Origin: Acidobacteriota bacterium
GTDB taxonomy: Bacteria > Acidobacteriota > Blastocatellia > UBA7656
Reading direction: 5' to 3'
NCBI GenBank assembly: GCA_040754075.1
Contig: JBFMDH010000008.1
Location: 1 to 64,000, forward strand
Length of the DNA: 64,000 nucleotides
The position numbers and the translations under genes were made by a program. The notes beneath the pieces are model-generated. The model was not told where the DNA came from and made no database searches. It worked only from the letters and a program-made list of their open reading frames with translations. Of the stretch, positions 52,778 through 62,349 are shown one piece after another; position 1 is the stretch's first letter, and each line of letters begins with the position of its first letter.

Positions 52778-54352
52778 CTAACGACTGGCGAGCAGTTGAA
52801 ACACCCGTAAATTGTTCAGGATGAAAACCAGCACAGGAATAATGACTGCTGCCAAAAGCAACATGCCGACCACGCGCATTGCCAGTAAGCGTTTGGCGCG
52901 TCCGCGTTCGGAAGAGGTCAGGGTTTCCGGTATGAGCACAATCACCGGTGCGCCGAGATAATATTCGACATCGCGGTCGTCATGAATGGAAAACAAGCGC
53001 GGGAATTCAAATGCGACAACGGCGGCAAGTCCAAGCGCCAGCGCCAACACCAAAGCCAGCCCTAAAAGTTTCAAACGGTCAGGTCCTGTGGGAATTTCCG
53101 GCACCGTCGGCATATCAACAATTTGAAAGAGACCGGGGTCAAGCCCCGCCGCCGTCACTCGCACATTCTGTAAACGTTCCTGACGACGCAACAAGGAATC
53201 GTAACGATTTTTCAATCGCTCATAACTATTACCGGCGACCACCGGTTCACTTGAATCTGTGGCGGCGGGTGTTGTGATGATCGGCGCACTGGTTTTAATC
53301 GAAGCGGCGCTTGGCGAACTCGCAATCGCCTGTTGTTTTCTTTCAAGGGCGCGATTGGTAATCGCCAGTTCAGTTTCCAGGCGCGCCAGTTCGCGTTGCA
53401 GGGTGCGCAATTCACGCGCTTCGGGTGAACTCGCCGAACCACTGTTTTGAATATCGCTGCTCAGTTGGGCGAGTTGACGGTTAATTTCTTCGAGTTGGGC
53501 GCGCGCCTGTATGACTTTGGGATTTTTGTCGGTGTATTGTTGAGTGTAATCTTTGATCTGCGCTTCGAGTTCGGCTTTGCGAACCAGTAACACCCCGTAA
53601 GAACTGCTTGAACGGGCTTCGCTGGGCGCAGATTTGACAAGCTTCTGTTGTTCGGCAATCTGCTGTTTTTGTTGGGCGATTTCGCGTTCGAGAGCGAACT
53701 GTTTGTCGGTTAGGGTTTCAATAGAAGATTGAGCCGCAGCGCGTTCGGCGCGCAGGGCGTTTATATCAATTTTGGGACGCCCCCCGCCTGAGCCTCGGAA
53801 AACCGCGCGCCGTTGGCTTAATAGTGACAGGCTATTTTCAACTTCATTCAATTCCGCATTCAAGGATTCGGATTCATCGGCAAACTGTTTTTCGAGCGCT
53901 TCATTCATACTGCCGAAAACCGCAACCAGTTCGGTTGCGACATCTTTGGCAACCTGCGGATTGGTGTTTCGATAAGTGAGCGCCAATCGCTCGGGAAAAT
54001 CACCGCGCATAAAGGTTTCGACTTTGGTGTCTTTGCGCAGCCGGTTGATTGCCGCATCAAGCGCATAGTTGGTTATGGCATTGGGCTGTAAATGGCGCAC
54101 CGCGATATTTTCTAAAATCTGACGGCTGAGCAAACGCTCTCTTACAGCGGCGACCCGGTCGGCGATGGCTTGCCGGTCGTCGGATTTTCCGGTTACGACA
54201 ATCGCCGCTTTCGATTCATAGGTATCGGGTAAACGGCTGATGATGATGTAGGCGGCAATCAGGGTTGCGCCGGCAACCGCCAAAAACAGGAGCTTACGCC
54301 GCCATAACATTTGTGCATATTCAGAAAAACTTCTAGGTCTTATGCTTGCCAT
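52778..54352 (-). CDS. Wzz/GumC-family chain-length determinant
   Basis: The 524-residue protein has an N-terminal helix (FLAVAGATLIAAYIIIS), a large periplasmic region with long coiled coils (about 150-380, rich in Glu, Gln, Leu, Arg), and a C-terminal membrane segment (LLGLALVLALALGLAAVVAF) with a further one near the end. The proline/Gly motif before it (PEIPTGPDRLKL) is typical of the family. It sets chain length and bridges the polymerase, kinase and export protein. The CpsD partner is encoded separately, next gene downstream. GCGAGG precedes the ATG. Confidence 0.9.
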   Translation of the reverse strand: MASIRPRSFSEYAQMLWRRKLLFLAVAGATLIAAYIIISRLPDTYESKAAIVVTGKSDDRQAIADRVAAVRERLLSRQILENIAVRHLQPNAITNYALDAAINRLRKDTKVETFMRGDFPERLALTYRNTNPQVAKDVATELVAVFGSMNEALEKQFADESESLNAELNEVENSLSLLSQRRAVFRGSGGGRPKIDINALRAERAAAQSSIETLTDKQFALEREIAQQKQQIAEQQKLVKSAPSEARSSSSYGVLLVRKAELEAQIKDYTQQYTDKNPKVIQARAQLEEINRQLAQLSSDIQNSGSASSPEARELRTLQRELARLETELAITNRALERKQQAIASSPSAASIKTSAPIITTPAATDSSEPVVAGNSYERLKNRYDSLLRRQERLQNVRVTAAGLDPGLFQIVDMPTVPEIPTGPDRLKLLGLALVLALALGLAAVVAFEFPRLFSIHDDRDVEYYLGAPVIVLIPETLTSSERGRAKRLLAMRVVGMLLLAAVIIPVLVFILNNLRVFQLLASR

Positions 54353-54383
54353 TGAATACCTCGCATTGATTGAAATCTAAGGA

Positions 54384-54767
54384 TTAAGGTTTTGGGTTTT
54401 CGGGCATCGGTAAATGAATGGGTTCGGTGGCATCGGCTGTTATCTGACCGCTAGTATCTACAGGGAGATGCAGCCTCTTGGAACGCATCATTTTTATACC
54501 CGTAACGATTGAAAGCAGACCGACGCCGAGCAGAAAAAGCAATAAGGGTTCAAAATGCGTACCGGGTGAATAAAGGAAACCAATCAATGCATCAACGCGA
54601 TTTTGATAGCCTTGCTTGAAGCGATTGATTTGCTCGACGTTTTGCATTGCAATTTCGCTTTTTTGAGTTTGAAAAGGTCTGACTTGTACGGAGTAGATAA
54701 TGGCTGCCGAAGAAAGGATGAATAAAAGCAGAAGGGCTAAGAGGGTATGGATTTTTTTATACTTCAT
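54384..54767 (-). CDS. Hypothetical membrane protein (two TM), first gene of the EPS run
   Basis: With start ATG 54767 the protein has 127 residues; ATGs at 54812 and 54833 are alternatives. Helix 1 (HTLLALLLLFILSSAAIIY) and helix 2 (LLLFLLGVGLLSIVTGIKM) enclose about 45 polar residues; a short polar C-terminus ends in PENPKP. The two-helix layout resembles a small Wzz-like subunit, but similarity is not enough to assign it. It lies 31 bases upstream of the Wzz/GumC gene on the same strand. Confidence 0.55.
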   Translation of the reverse strand: MKYKKIHTLLALLLLFILSSAAIIYSVQVRPFQTQKSEIAMQNVEQINRFKQGYQNRVDALIGFLYSPGTHFEPLLLFLLGVGLLSIVTGIKMMRSKRLHLPVDTSGQITADATEPIHLPMPENPKP

Positions 54768-54833
54768 AAGCCTTTTAAGAAACCGGTTGCGGTTAATAAG
54801 TTGACCGCACATCCAGGCGATAAACCCGAACAT

Positions 54834-55262
54834 CCATTGTTGCTGAGGTTAATTCAGTTGTCAGTCGCTCAATTTGCAGGGGAGTCTTAAAGGTCAGTGA
54901 AATAACCGGAGAATAACCATCAGCTTGATTACTTGATTTTCAACTCGTGTTGTCGAGGTTTGTTTTCGACATCTATTCAATATGCTTAACCTTGAGGTTC
55001 TTGCAAAAAATCGCTTGTGTTGGAATTCAGTAAGGTTGGTTGGAAACTTCCTGCAACCCCCAAAAATCAAAGGTTGCAGGTGGGTTTTGAGGCTTGGCGA
55101 TAATCATTAAAAGATTGTTAAAAATTTTCTCAACAATGCGAGGCTCCAAATTACAAATGAGAATAAAAAAGCCTTGTAGGATTTCATTGACCATCCTACA
55201 AGGCTTTTTTGTCTACCGGAAAAATGATTTCCCCGGTTTTGGATTTTTCTCACTGAGGCTGA
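54834..55262. other. Leader/intergenic region of the EPS run
   Basis: No gene is seen. A 9-bp perfect inverted repeat, CCTGCAACC (55050-55058) and GGTTGCAGG (55072-55080) with a 13-base loop, lies here, followed on the plus side by TGGGTTTT, not a clean T-run. A strong terminator lies at 55165-55210. The EPS promoter should be in this stretch; no convincing -35/-10 or sigma-54 site stood out. Confidence 0.45.
55165..55210. terminator. Bidirectional rho-independent terminator
   Basis: An 18-bp perfect stem (55165-55182 with 55193-55210, loop 10 bases) has a GC-rich core GCCTTGTAGGAT flanked by six A on one side and six T on the other, so it can work in both directions. It lies just after the leftward beta-helix/PKD gene and insulates the EPS promoter region from it. 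Confidence 0.9.
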
Positions 55263-57704
55263 TTATTTCGGCAGAATGTGCGTATCGTTTTTAAGTGTGC
55301 CCGGAGAAACAAAAAGATAATTCACCGGCGATAAAACAATCTGGTCGAGCGAAAAGCCATCTTCACGCGGTTGAATTCGCAAGGTGTGTGTGCCGGTTGA
55401 TTGGAAATAAATGACCGGACCCAACACGCCAATCCCCCATCCGTTATCCTGCCAGCCCCAACCCGATAAACCGATGTTGAGATAATCTTCTAAATTGATC
55501 ACTGTGGCATCATTCGTGCCGATGCGATAAATCGGTGAGCCGGATAGCGTGACGCTTCCTGAAAATTGCACATAAAACGAATCGTTGTATGGTGAATTGT
55601 TGATGGCTTTGCCGCGCGTCCACAGTCGATAAGGAACCCCAGCCTGAGCATTAAAGGTCATTTCAAAATAGTGCTTGGGTTTGGTCATCGGGGTATTCAA
55701 TTTTGCAATGCCGAGGTCAGGGTTTTGCAAACGTCTGCCGCCGGCTGCCGTCGAATCGCTGATGACTTGCCAGGAACCAACTTTCACCAGGGATTCCGCA
55801 GCATACAGCACCACATCGGTTGGCGCAGGAGGCGGATTGGTTACCGAAATGGTTATCGATGCCGAAGCCCTTGCGCCGAGGTTATCGGTTACGGTGAGCC
55901 ATGCTCTGTAGGTGCCTTCGGTTAAATAGGTATGTGAGGGTGACAGGGTAGTTGCCGATTGCCCATCGCCAAAGCTCCAAATGTAAGCCACGATTTGCCC
56001 ATCTGCATCCGTGGCATTGCCGGAAAAATTGAGCGCCAGGGGCGCGAACCCGGAAAGCGTAGACGCTGAAACGCTGACGGTTGGCGGTAGATTAACTGGG
56101 GGTGCCGTTTCACCAATCGCCGTATCGACAGCATTGAGGTCTGCGCCAATATCTTTGCCGTCAGTTCCGCCATTCAGGTATGGACTGGTAGATGCGAGTC
56201 GGAAATTTTCTCCGGCAAAGTCTACAAAACCGACGGCGTCCATCGTTGCCGGGAAAAAATTATTGGCTGGATAAAGTGACGGGTAACCGGCGACCAGAAT
56301 ATTTTTTGCGAATGTCGAAGCGGGGAAATAGGCATTGAGGGTTGAAAGCCCGGGTCCGTAACCTGAACCGATGATGCCATATTCGTTATGCGGTGTGAGG
56401 TTATTGGTATAGACAAACCCCGAATGTGATTGTCCATCGGCGCTGATGATGTTGCGGGTTTGAAAAGCGGTGTTATGGTCGATGGTCACATCGGCGGTTC
56501 CATCCAGTAAATAAAATAGCACGCCATTGCCGCCCCAACGCGCTCCACCTACGTCCACGAAGAGGTTGTTTTTAATTTTAATGCGACGCAATTGTTGTGA
56601 AGGATTTATATAATCATAACCGAGCATATTCACACCGGCGGCTGTGTGTCGCACGATGTTATTGGTAAAGGTGACATCCTGCACAACCGTCCACGGCGCT
56701 CTGCCATCCTGATTGCGCGGAGTAAATAAAATCGCGGTGCCGTTTTGTGATTCCACCCAGTTGTTTTCAAAAACGTTGCCATCAATAAGCACCCGTTGGG
56801 CATTTTTGAGTTCAAAAATATTTTTCACCGACCAGCGAATGCCCGCAAAGCTTGCGTCATAAGGATTCCAGGAGAGCGGTTTCGTCAGGGTGTTTCGCTT
56901 AAATTCAATATCGGAAATCACCAGCCCGGAAATGGCTGGATCAGCGCCACCGAATAAAACATTTTCGCCTGCGCCTTCAAGGTAATTATTCACCACTTTC
57001 AGAGGACCCGGGCTGTTCCACGCGGCAACCGCCTGGGTATCAAAACCGATTGCATGAATGTTGGAAATATAGGAATCAACAATTGCGCCGTTTACACAAT
57101 TAAGCGCCACCCCGCGCGAAATATCGCCGGTGTTATTTCCATGAAAGTAACAGCGGTCGAGAACCAAATCGTGCGGCACTTGCTCTAGCGTTGTTTGCTC
57201 GCTGGAGCCGAAACACACCAATCCATAATTTATATTTACAGTTGCCGCTAAACCGAATTCAATGCCAACAAAACGAAAATGATGAGCGCCAGATGCGGTA
57301 GCAATAACCGGCGCAGCATTGGGGCTGATGAGCTTGGGCAACAACCCCGCAGCCGTTGGACTGAGGCGCGTGCCCGGCGCAGGCAGTCCGACTTCGGCAG
57401 AAGAACGAATGATAATCCAATCGGAACCGCTTTTATTTGGAAGGGTAAAATTGCCGACAAAAGTTGCGCCTGCTTCCAGTACGATACGGTCTCCGGGGGA
57501 TGCCGAATTGAGCGCGGATTGAAAATTTCCGCCTGCGGAAACATAAATTGTTTGCCCGGCTGACTGGGGCATCGTGGTATCAAGATAAATTCTGGGAAGT
57601 TCCGGGTCGCTCAGGGATTGGGCATGGCTTTTGAAAAATGTGAGACTTAAAAAAAATAAAAGAATAAGGGCTGTCAACGTTCTCCAGAAAAATTTAAACG
57701 TCAT
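55263..57704 (-). CDS. Secreted beta-helix protein with PKD domain and C-terminal sandwich
   Basis: From ATG 57704 (GAGGAG upstream) the protein is 813 residues with a signal peptide (LTALILLFFLSLTFF, SHAQS). The beta-helix (about 60-510) matches its two paralogues: DLVLDRCYFHGNN, GAGENVLFGGADP, NAQRVLIDGNVFENNWV, HNEYGIIGSGYG. A PKD domain follows (about 540-625: NLPPTVSVSASTLSG, YIWSFGDGQSATT, HTYLTEGTYRAWLTVTD). The last ~190 residues have a carbohydrate-binding-module-like beta pattern (YFEMTFNAQAGVPYRLWTRG, RIQPREDGFSLDQIVLS). It probably binds or modifies surface polysaccharide. It is a single-gene unit ended by the terminator at 55165-55210. Confidence 0.83.
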   Translation of the reverse strand: MTFKFFWRTLTALILLFFLSLTFFKSHAQSLSDPELPRIYLDTTMPQSAGQTIYVSAGGNFQSALNSASPGDRIVLEAGATFVGNFTLPNKSGSDWIIIRSSAEVGLPAPGTRLSPTAAGLLPKLISPNAAPVIATASGAHHFRFVGIEFGLAATVNINYGLVCFGSSEQTTLEQVPHDLVLDRCYFHGNNTGDISRGVALNCVNGAIVDSYISNIHAIGFDTQAVAAWNSPGPLKVVNNYLEGAGENVLFGGADPAISGLVISDIEFKRNTLTKPLSWNPYDASFAGIRWSVKNIFELKNAQRVLIDGNVFENNWVESQNGTAILFTPRNQDGRAPWTVVQDVTFTNNIVRHTAAGVNMLGYDYINPSQQLRRIKIKNNLFVDVGGARWGGNGVLFYLLDGTADVTIDHNTAFQTRNIISADGQSHSGFVYTNNLTPHNEYGIIGSGYGPGLSTLNAYFPASTFAKNILVAGYPSLYPANNFFPATMDAVGFVDFAGENFRLASTSPYLNGGTDGKDIGADLNAVDTAIGETAPPVNLPPTVSVSASTLSGFAPLALNFSGNATDADGQIVAYIWSFGDGQSATTLSPSHTYLTEGTYRAWLTVTDNLGARASASITISVTNPPPAPTDVVLYAAESLVKVGSWQVISDSTAAGGRRLQNPDLGIAKLNTPMTKPKHYFEMTFNAQAGVPYRLWTRGKAINNSPYNDSFYVQFSGSVTLSGSPIYRIGTNDATVINLEDYLNIGLSGWGWQDNGWGIGVLGPVIYFQSTGTHTLRIQPREDGFSLDQIVLSPVNYLFVSPGTLKNDTHILPK

Positions 57705-58385
57705 ATCTCTCCTCAAGAAATTTTAGTCGGACGACCGGCACACTTCTCCTTCATTGAGAAATGCTTACTGCTTTTACAACAGAGAAAGAACTTTATTTGT
57801 GTTTCAGGGGCGTTTTGTTGAGGGATAAAACACAGGGGCAGGACAATGGGCAGGTTAGTAACACACACGTGAAGGGACGCAACCGCACCTGCAATCAATG
57901 ATCAAAGTAGGCTTTTGAATCATTCGATTCCGTTTACGCAATCATCAACAAAAAAGGCATCTGTTGGGATTGTCTATTTATTTTTTATGTGGTGGAGGAT
58001 TAAACCGTATGCCACCCCATCATATGAACGGCAAAATCTCAAGTCAAGAATCTTTCCCGTACACGGTGTTTATTATGAGTTCATAATGAAAACGCTTCTG
58101 GATTTATTGCGTGCAGTTGTATGAATTTTTATTGGATGGTGTGCGATTCTCCTACATTGAGAATACTGAATCAGTGCGCTCATTCCCCAAATATCCCGCC
58201 CAAAATCCGGTTTATTGCCGCAAAAAAATTATGAAAGCAACATTCACATCAATATTCATGCGTAGCAGTAACTTCATTATGTCTACATCAATAATTTCCA
58301 TAATGCGGCATCCCTGTTGCTTTGAGTTCAGAGTCTCAAAAAACAACCAACAAAAATTTCGCGTTGCGTTTTCAAGGTAGCGATT
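57705..58385. other. Divergent intergenic region
   Basis: This stretch separates the leftward beta-helix/PKD gene from the rightward pseudokinase gene. Short frames in it show no ribosome binding site or protein-like composition. It must hold two divergent promoters; no clear consensus or sigma-54 element was found by eye. It is visibly richer in A and T than its neighbours. Confidence 0.4.
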
Positions 58386-60041
58386 TTGGAGAAAATAAAG
58401 CAGGACACACTTATTTCAAATGGCGCTGGAATGGTCGTGCGCAAAGTTTCAGGTCACGACTTTGCGCCACTCCTGTATCGGTTTTCGTTAATCGAAGAGA
58501 TTGCGCCAGCGTATAAGACGCGCCAGTTTATTGCGCGAGAAAATCATACGGTTGAACAATCGCTGGTGAAACTGCGGGTTTATTCACCAACCGACGATGC
58601 CGAAGAGAGCGACCTACTGGCTTTCCTGCTTGAGACCCGCGCCGCGGCTGAGCTAACCCATGAAAATATCGTCTATGCAGCGAAGCCGGAACAACTCGAA
58701 GGCATCCATTTCGCGGTTTCGGAACATCACGAAGCAACAAGCAGTTTACGGGAGGTGCTCAATCGCCGGGGCTGGCTTGAGGTTGAGGAAGCCATAGGGA
58801 TTGCCAGGCAAATCGCCCAAGCTTTGCAATATGCTCACGGTAAAGAAATTTTGCATTTGCAATTGCAACCCGATTGCATATGGGTAAATGACATTGAGGA
58901 AGTAACCGTTGACCGATTCGGCATCCCTGCAACGCCGGTTCGACCGTGGGCTTATGAACGACGAACATCGGGATGCAGTCTATCTTATCGCAGCCCGGAA
59001 CAATTAACCGGAAAACAACCGGATGAACGCAGTGATTTATATGCTCTGGGTGTTGTGCTTTACGAGATGTTGACCGATGCTTTGCCATTTAATGGCGCAA
59101 CCCCCGAACAGCTTAAATCTAAAATCAGTTTGCAAAAAATGCCTCCGGCGCATCTCATTCGCCCGGAAATTCCCGAAACCCTCTCGACGATGATTTCCAG
59201 ATTACTTTCAGAAGACCCGGCACACCGCTTTTCAAATGCCGGGCTTTTACAGGCTGAATTAGCCGCCTGTCTTGAAAAGCCTCTGGCGGCAGAAATTTTG
59301 CCCGACGAAATTTTCCTGGATGAACTGTCGGTCAACGAATCTGTTGAAGTCGCTGAAATACCGGGCAGCACAACTGTTGCTCGCAATTTTGTCAGAGTCA
59401 CTGAAGATGAACCGCTTTCGGCGATTCTTAAAGAGTTTGACGAAAAGGATGATTCTGTTGACGAGCCATTTAAAGCCCCCGACACCATTACACAAACAAC
59501 CGCTAATGAGCGCACCTCATGGGTTTTTGATGACGACTCGAAAACCAATCTGCCGCAACCGTTAGGGCAATTGCCTGCGCCATTTGACCTGGAACAGCCC
59601 GAAGTCCCTTCTACGGTTTTTGCCGGTGAATCCGCGAGGTCGAAAAAGCCTTTATCGGTTGTTCTACTGATGGTCGGAATTATGCTGATCATTACGACAT
59701 CGGTTCTGGCTTACAAACGATATGTGAAGGCGCAGGTTGAAACGATTCCCCAGGTTCAACCGGTGGATTTACCAACCCAACCATCCCTTGATGACAGTGC
59801 CTCACCGGTTGAACACCAATCGGCAACTCCACCGGATTCGAGCAATTCACTTAATGGTAATTTACCAAGCCCGGTTACGGTGCCGCGTGCCGCCAGCCCC
59901 GAAGTTGTGCGATTGCATCAACAATTGCGGCGCACCCATCAAGCCAAAATCAGCCGTAACAAAACCTATAAAAACAAACCGAAGGCGAAACCTCGCAAAA
60001 ACGCTTCAAGATGGCGATTTTTGAAAGCCTTCAGGAGATAG
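58386..60041 (+). CDS. Transmembrane serine/threonine pseudokinase
   Basis: The likely start is TTG 58386 with AAGGT about 9 bases upstream (ATG 58431 is an alternative); 551 residues. Residues 30-300 follow the protein kinase fold: VKLRVY keeps the beta3 Lys (62), ELTHENIVYA is helix C and beyond, and YRSPEQL, DERSDLYALGVVLYEMLT and SEDPAHRF are the C-lobe. Key catalytic parts are lost: no Gly loop, HRDLKPxN is HLQLQPDC (157-164), and DFG is DRFG (176-179). A TM helix (about 425-445) leads to a Pro/Ser-rich extracytoplasmic part and a very basic C-terminus. It probably works as a scaffold or sensor. It is three bases upstream of the AAA ATPase gene and surely co-transcribed. Confidence 0.75.
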   Translation: MEKIKQDTLISNGAGMVVRKVSGHDFAPLLYRFSLIEEIAPAYKTRQFIARENHTVEQSLVKLRVYSPTDDAEESDLLAFLLETRAAAELTHENIVYAAKPEQLEGIHFAVSEHHEATSSLREVLNRRGWLEVEEAIGIARQIAQALQYAHGKEILHLQLQPDCIWVNDIEEVTVDRFGIPATPVRPWAYERRTSGCSLSYRSPEQLTGKQPDERSDLYALGVVLYEMLTDALPFNGATPEQLKSKISLQKMPPAHLIRPEIPETLSTMISRLLSEDPAHRFSNAGLLQAELAACLEKPLAAEILPDEIFLDELSVNESVEVAEIPGSTTVARNFVRVTEDEPLSAILKEFDEKDDSVDEPFKAPDTITQTTANERTSWVFDDDSKTNLPQPLGQLPAPFDLEQPEVPSTVFAGESARSKKPLSVVLLMVGIMLIITTSVLAYKRYVKAQVETIPQVQPVDLPTQPSLDDSASPVEHQSATPPDSSNSLNGNLPSPVTVPRAASPEVVRLHQQLRRTHQAKISRNKTYKNKPKAKPRKNASRWRFLKAFRR

Positions 60042-60044
60042 TTT

Positions 60045-60950
60045 ATGTATAGAGATTTTTATCAATTAAAAAAAATTCCATTCGGGTTGACCCCAGACCC
60101 CAAATACCTTTTCAAAACCGAAAGCTATCTGGAAGTCACCGCCAATTTAAAATACGGTGTCGAACAGAGTAAAGGCATCGTCGTGGTGCTCGGCGAAGTG
60201 GGAACCGGCAAAACCACCACTTTGCGTTCGATGATTCAACAATTCGGGCACGACATTTTATCGGTCTATATTTTCAATCCTTATTTAACAGTTGCCGAAT
60301 TTTTTGAACTGTTCACCGATGGTTTGAAACTCGGATTGCCGCGAACCGTTTCAAAAGCCGATTTGTTGAATGCCATTGGTCGGACGCTGGCGATTCGCCA
60401 CTCAAAAGGTTTGCGCACCGTGCTCGTGGTTGACGAAGCGCATGGGCTATCAAATGCGCTGCTGGAAGAGATTCGTTTGCTTGCCAATTTTGAAACCAAC
60501 AGCGAAAAACTTTTACAGGTCATTCTATGCGGTCAACCCGAATTGCGAGGATTACTCAACCAGCCGCAACTTCGTCAACTGAAACAACGGGTTTCTTTGC
60601 GCTGCAAGATACTGCCGCTCACGCCGCCGGAAGTGAATAAATATATTCGCTTTCGATTGAAAACCGCCGGAGCCGAACGAGTTGATATTTTCGAGCCGGA
60701 AGCGGTGGATTTAATCGCTCAGGTGTCTTTAGGCATTCCGCGCGTCATCAATAACATTTGTGATAATGCGTTGCTTTATGGATACGCTGGCGGGCATCAC
60801 CACATTAGTCGGGAAGTGGTTGATGAAGTCATCGACGTGCTGGATATTTCCGCGAATGATTACACCAACGATACAAACGATTCATCAGAAAAAGGGCAAT
60901 GGGAAAATCTACAAAACGCTGCCGTAGCAGTTGCCAGCCCACACCGTTAG
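60045..60950 (+). CDS. ExeA/XrtA-system-type AAA ATPase
   Basis: The 301-residue protein starts MYRDFYQLKKIPFGLTPDPK, the signature of ExeA-like and XrtA/PEP-CTERM-associated ATPases (TIGR03015-like). Walker A is LGEVGTGKTTTLRSMI, Walker B is TVLVVDEAHGLS, sensor 1 is VILCGQPELRGLL, and a lid follows with GIPRVINNICDNALLYGY. There is no TM or peptidoglycan-binding domain; the membrane anchor may be the pseudokinase encoded just upstream. GGAG precedes the ATG. In XrtA loci such ATPases lie beside Wzz and kinase genes and are thought to support EPS assembly. Confidence 0.9.
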   Translation: MYRDFYQLKKIPFGLTPDPKYLFKTESYLEVTANLKYGVEQSKGIVVVLGEVGTGKTTTLRSMIQQFGHDILSVYIFNPYLTVAEFFELFTDGLKLGLPRTVSKADLLNAIGRTLAIRHSKGLRTVLVVDEAHGLSNALLEEIRLLANFETNSEKLLQVILCGQPELRGLLNQPQLRQLKQRVSLRCKILPLTPPEVNKYIRFRLKTAGAERVDIFEPEAVDLIAQVSLGIPRVINNICDNALLYGYAGGHHHISREVVDEVIDVLDISANDYTNDTNDSSEKGQWENLQNAAVAVASPHR

Positions 60951-61062
60951 CTCACACGTGGGTCGATCAATCGCCGTACAAAATAGATTGATTTCCGAGC
61001 ACATTATTTTTTGAGAAGAAAACAAACCAGAGGTTTAACCCTCAATTAAAGAGGTGATGATT

Positions 61063-62277
61063 ATGGTTGCAGTAATGAAACAGTGGGATGGGAGAAGCGG
61101 GAATTACCGCGAAGATTGGATTCAACTGATTGACAACGGCGATGCCGAATTAATTTGGACAAAACTTTATCACATTGTTTCAAAACATTCGGCGATTCGC
61201 TCGCTTCAGGTCTCAAGGGATTTATCCGGGGTCAACCTGAAAGAGACTTATTCAGACCTCACCCAAGACCTGTATTTGAAATTACAGGAAAAAGATCGCT
61301 GGCGCTTTTATGTCGAAGAAGGTTATACGCACGAAAAGATAGAACATGAATTGTATGACATCGAAATTCCCAATCTGGTTTCGCGGTTGCTCAGAAAACG
61401 CTTTCCCGAATCCTATCGCATCGCGCGTCGCATCAGTAACCTGTTGATGACGAAAAAGGAATTTCGCTGTTTCAGTCGCCCGCGTCAACTGGCGTCCGCA
61501 CCGTGCCAGTTCAATAAAGCGATTTCCTCGACAAAAATGGTGCTCCAGGTTTATGGGCTGGCGGAATGGCCCGCGAACAAACCGCTGAAACAATCCCAGG
61601 ACATGGTTGAGCTGATTAAAGAGGTTGCCTTTCGTATGCGCGACACGCGCCGGGCAGGACGCGGAAGCAGTTCACAAATCGTTATCTCAAACGCTGAATT
61701 GACCGGGTTGCTGGTTGAGATTTTCAGAACCATCGATTCACCTGCCGACGTGCGAACCATGCGTTCACTGGCGCAATCCAAACTGGCGATTGACGATTCA
61801 CAAATTATTTCGATGGATGAACCCATCGAAACCCCCAATGCCCAACCGGAACCGATTAAAATCAGCATCATTGATGATAAGCCGACGCCCGAAGAGGTGA
61901 TTATCGAAAAAGAGTGCGCTGAACGAATGAACTCGCTTGCCGATACCATTTTGGATCAATGCCTTGAAGAGGTGAGAAACAAACCCCAACGCTTTCGCAA
62001 ACTGATAGAAGTTGCCTGGCATTGCTATTTCAATCAGGCTTCGCTGTCACAGACCACGGTTGCCAAACAATTGAATATTTCGGATTCGTTGGTGAGTCAT
62101 TATCGGAAAATTTTTGACCGCGTGATTCGCAGCTACGATATTGCATTGGATGAATGTCTCTATCTCAACAATGCTCTGGATAAACGGCTGACGGAATTGA
62201 TCGGCAAATTTCGTTTGCCTGATAACCGCTTGAAAAAATCGAAGCTGGGTCAAAACATTCGACCGTGCAGCACCTGA
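61063..62277 (+). CDS. Unrecognised protein with C-terminal helix-turn-helix
   Basis: The ATG at 61063 lies 8 bases after GAGG and gives 404 residues. The first ~150 residues are helical, with SDLTQDLYLKLQEKDRWRFY and LRKRFPESYRIARRISNLLM, a pattern slightly like sigma-factor region 2 but not close. Middle residues contain an acidic linker. The C-terminus has an HTH of region-4 or LuxR-like type: ASLSQTTVAKQLNISDSLVS followed by YRKIFDRVI. No receiver or ligand domain is seen. It follows the ATPase gene by 112 bases and may regulate the EPS genes; it could act as a sigma-like factor. This is inference. Confidence 0.6.
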   Translation: MVAVMKQWDGRSGNYREDWIQLIDNGDAELIWTKLYHIVSKHSAIRSLQVSRDLSGVNLKETYSDLTQDLYLKLQEKDRWRFYVEEGYTHEKIEHELYDIEIPNLVSRLLRKRFPESYRIARRISNLLMTKKEFRCFSRPRQLASAPCQFNKAISSTKMVLQVYGLAEWPANKPLKQSQDMVELIKEVAFRMRDTRRAGRGSSSQIVISNAELTGLLVEIFRTIDSPADVRTMRSLAQSKLAIDDSQIISMDEPIETPNAQPEPIKISIIDDKPTPEEVIIEKECAERMNSLADTILDQCLEEVRNKPQRFRKLIEVAWHCYFNQASLSQTTVAKQLNISDSLVSHYRKIFDRVIRSYDIALDECLYLNNALDKRLTELIGKFRLPDNRLKKSKLGQNIRPCST

Positions 62278-62349
62278 TTCAATCAATTTCAGGTTTGCGA
62301 AACCCGGTAAGCGGATAACCGGTCATTAAATTGACAAGCGAGTATTGCA

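Noticed and set aside
55263-57704. PEP-CTERM sorting signal on the beta-helix proteins
   Set aside because: None of the three C-termini has the PEP motif, a hydrophobic helix and a basic end.
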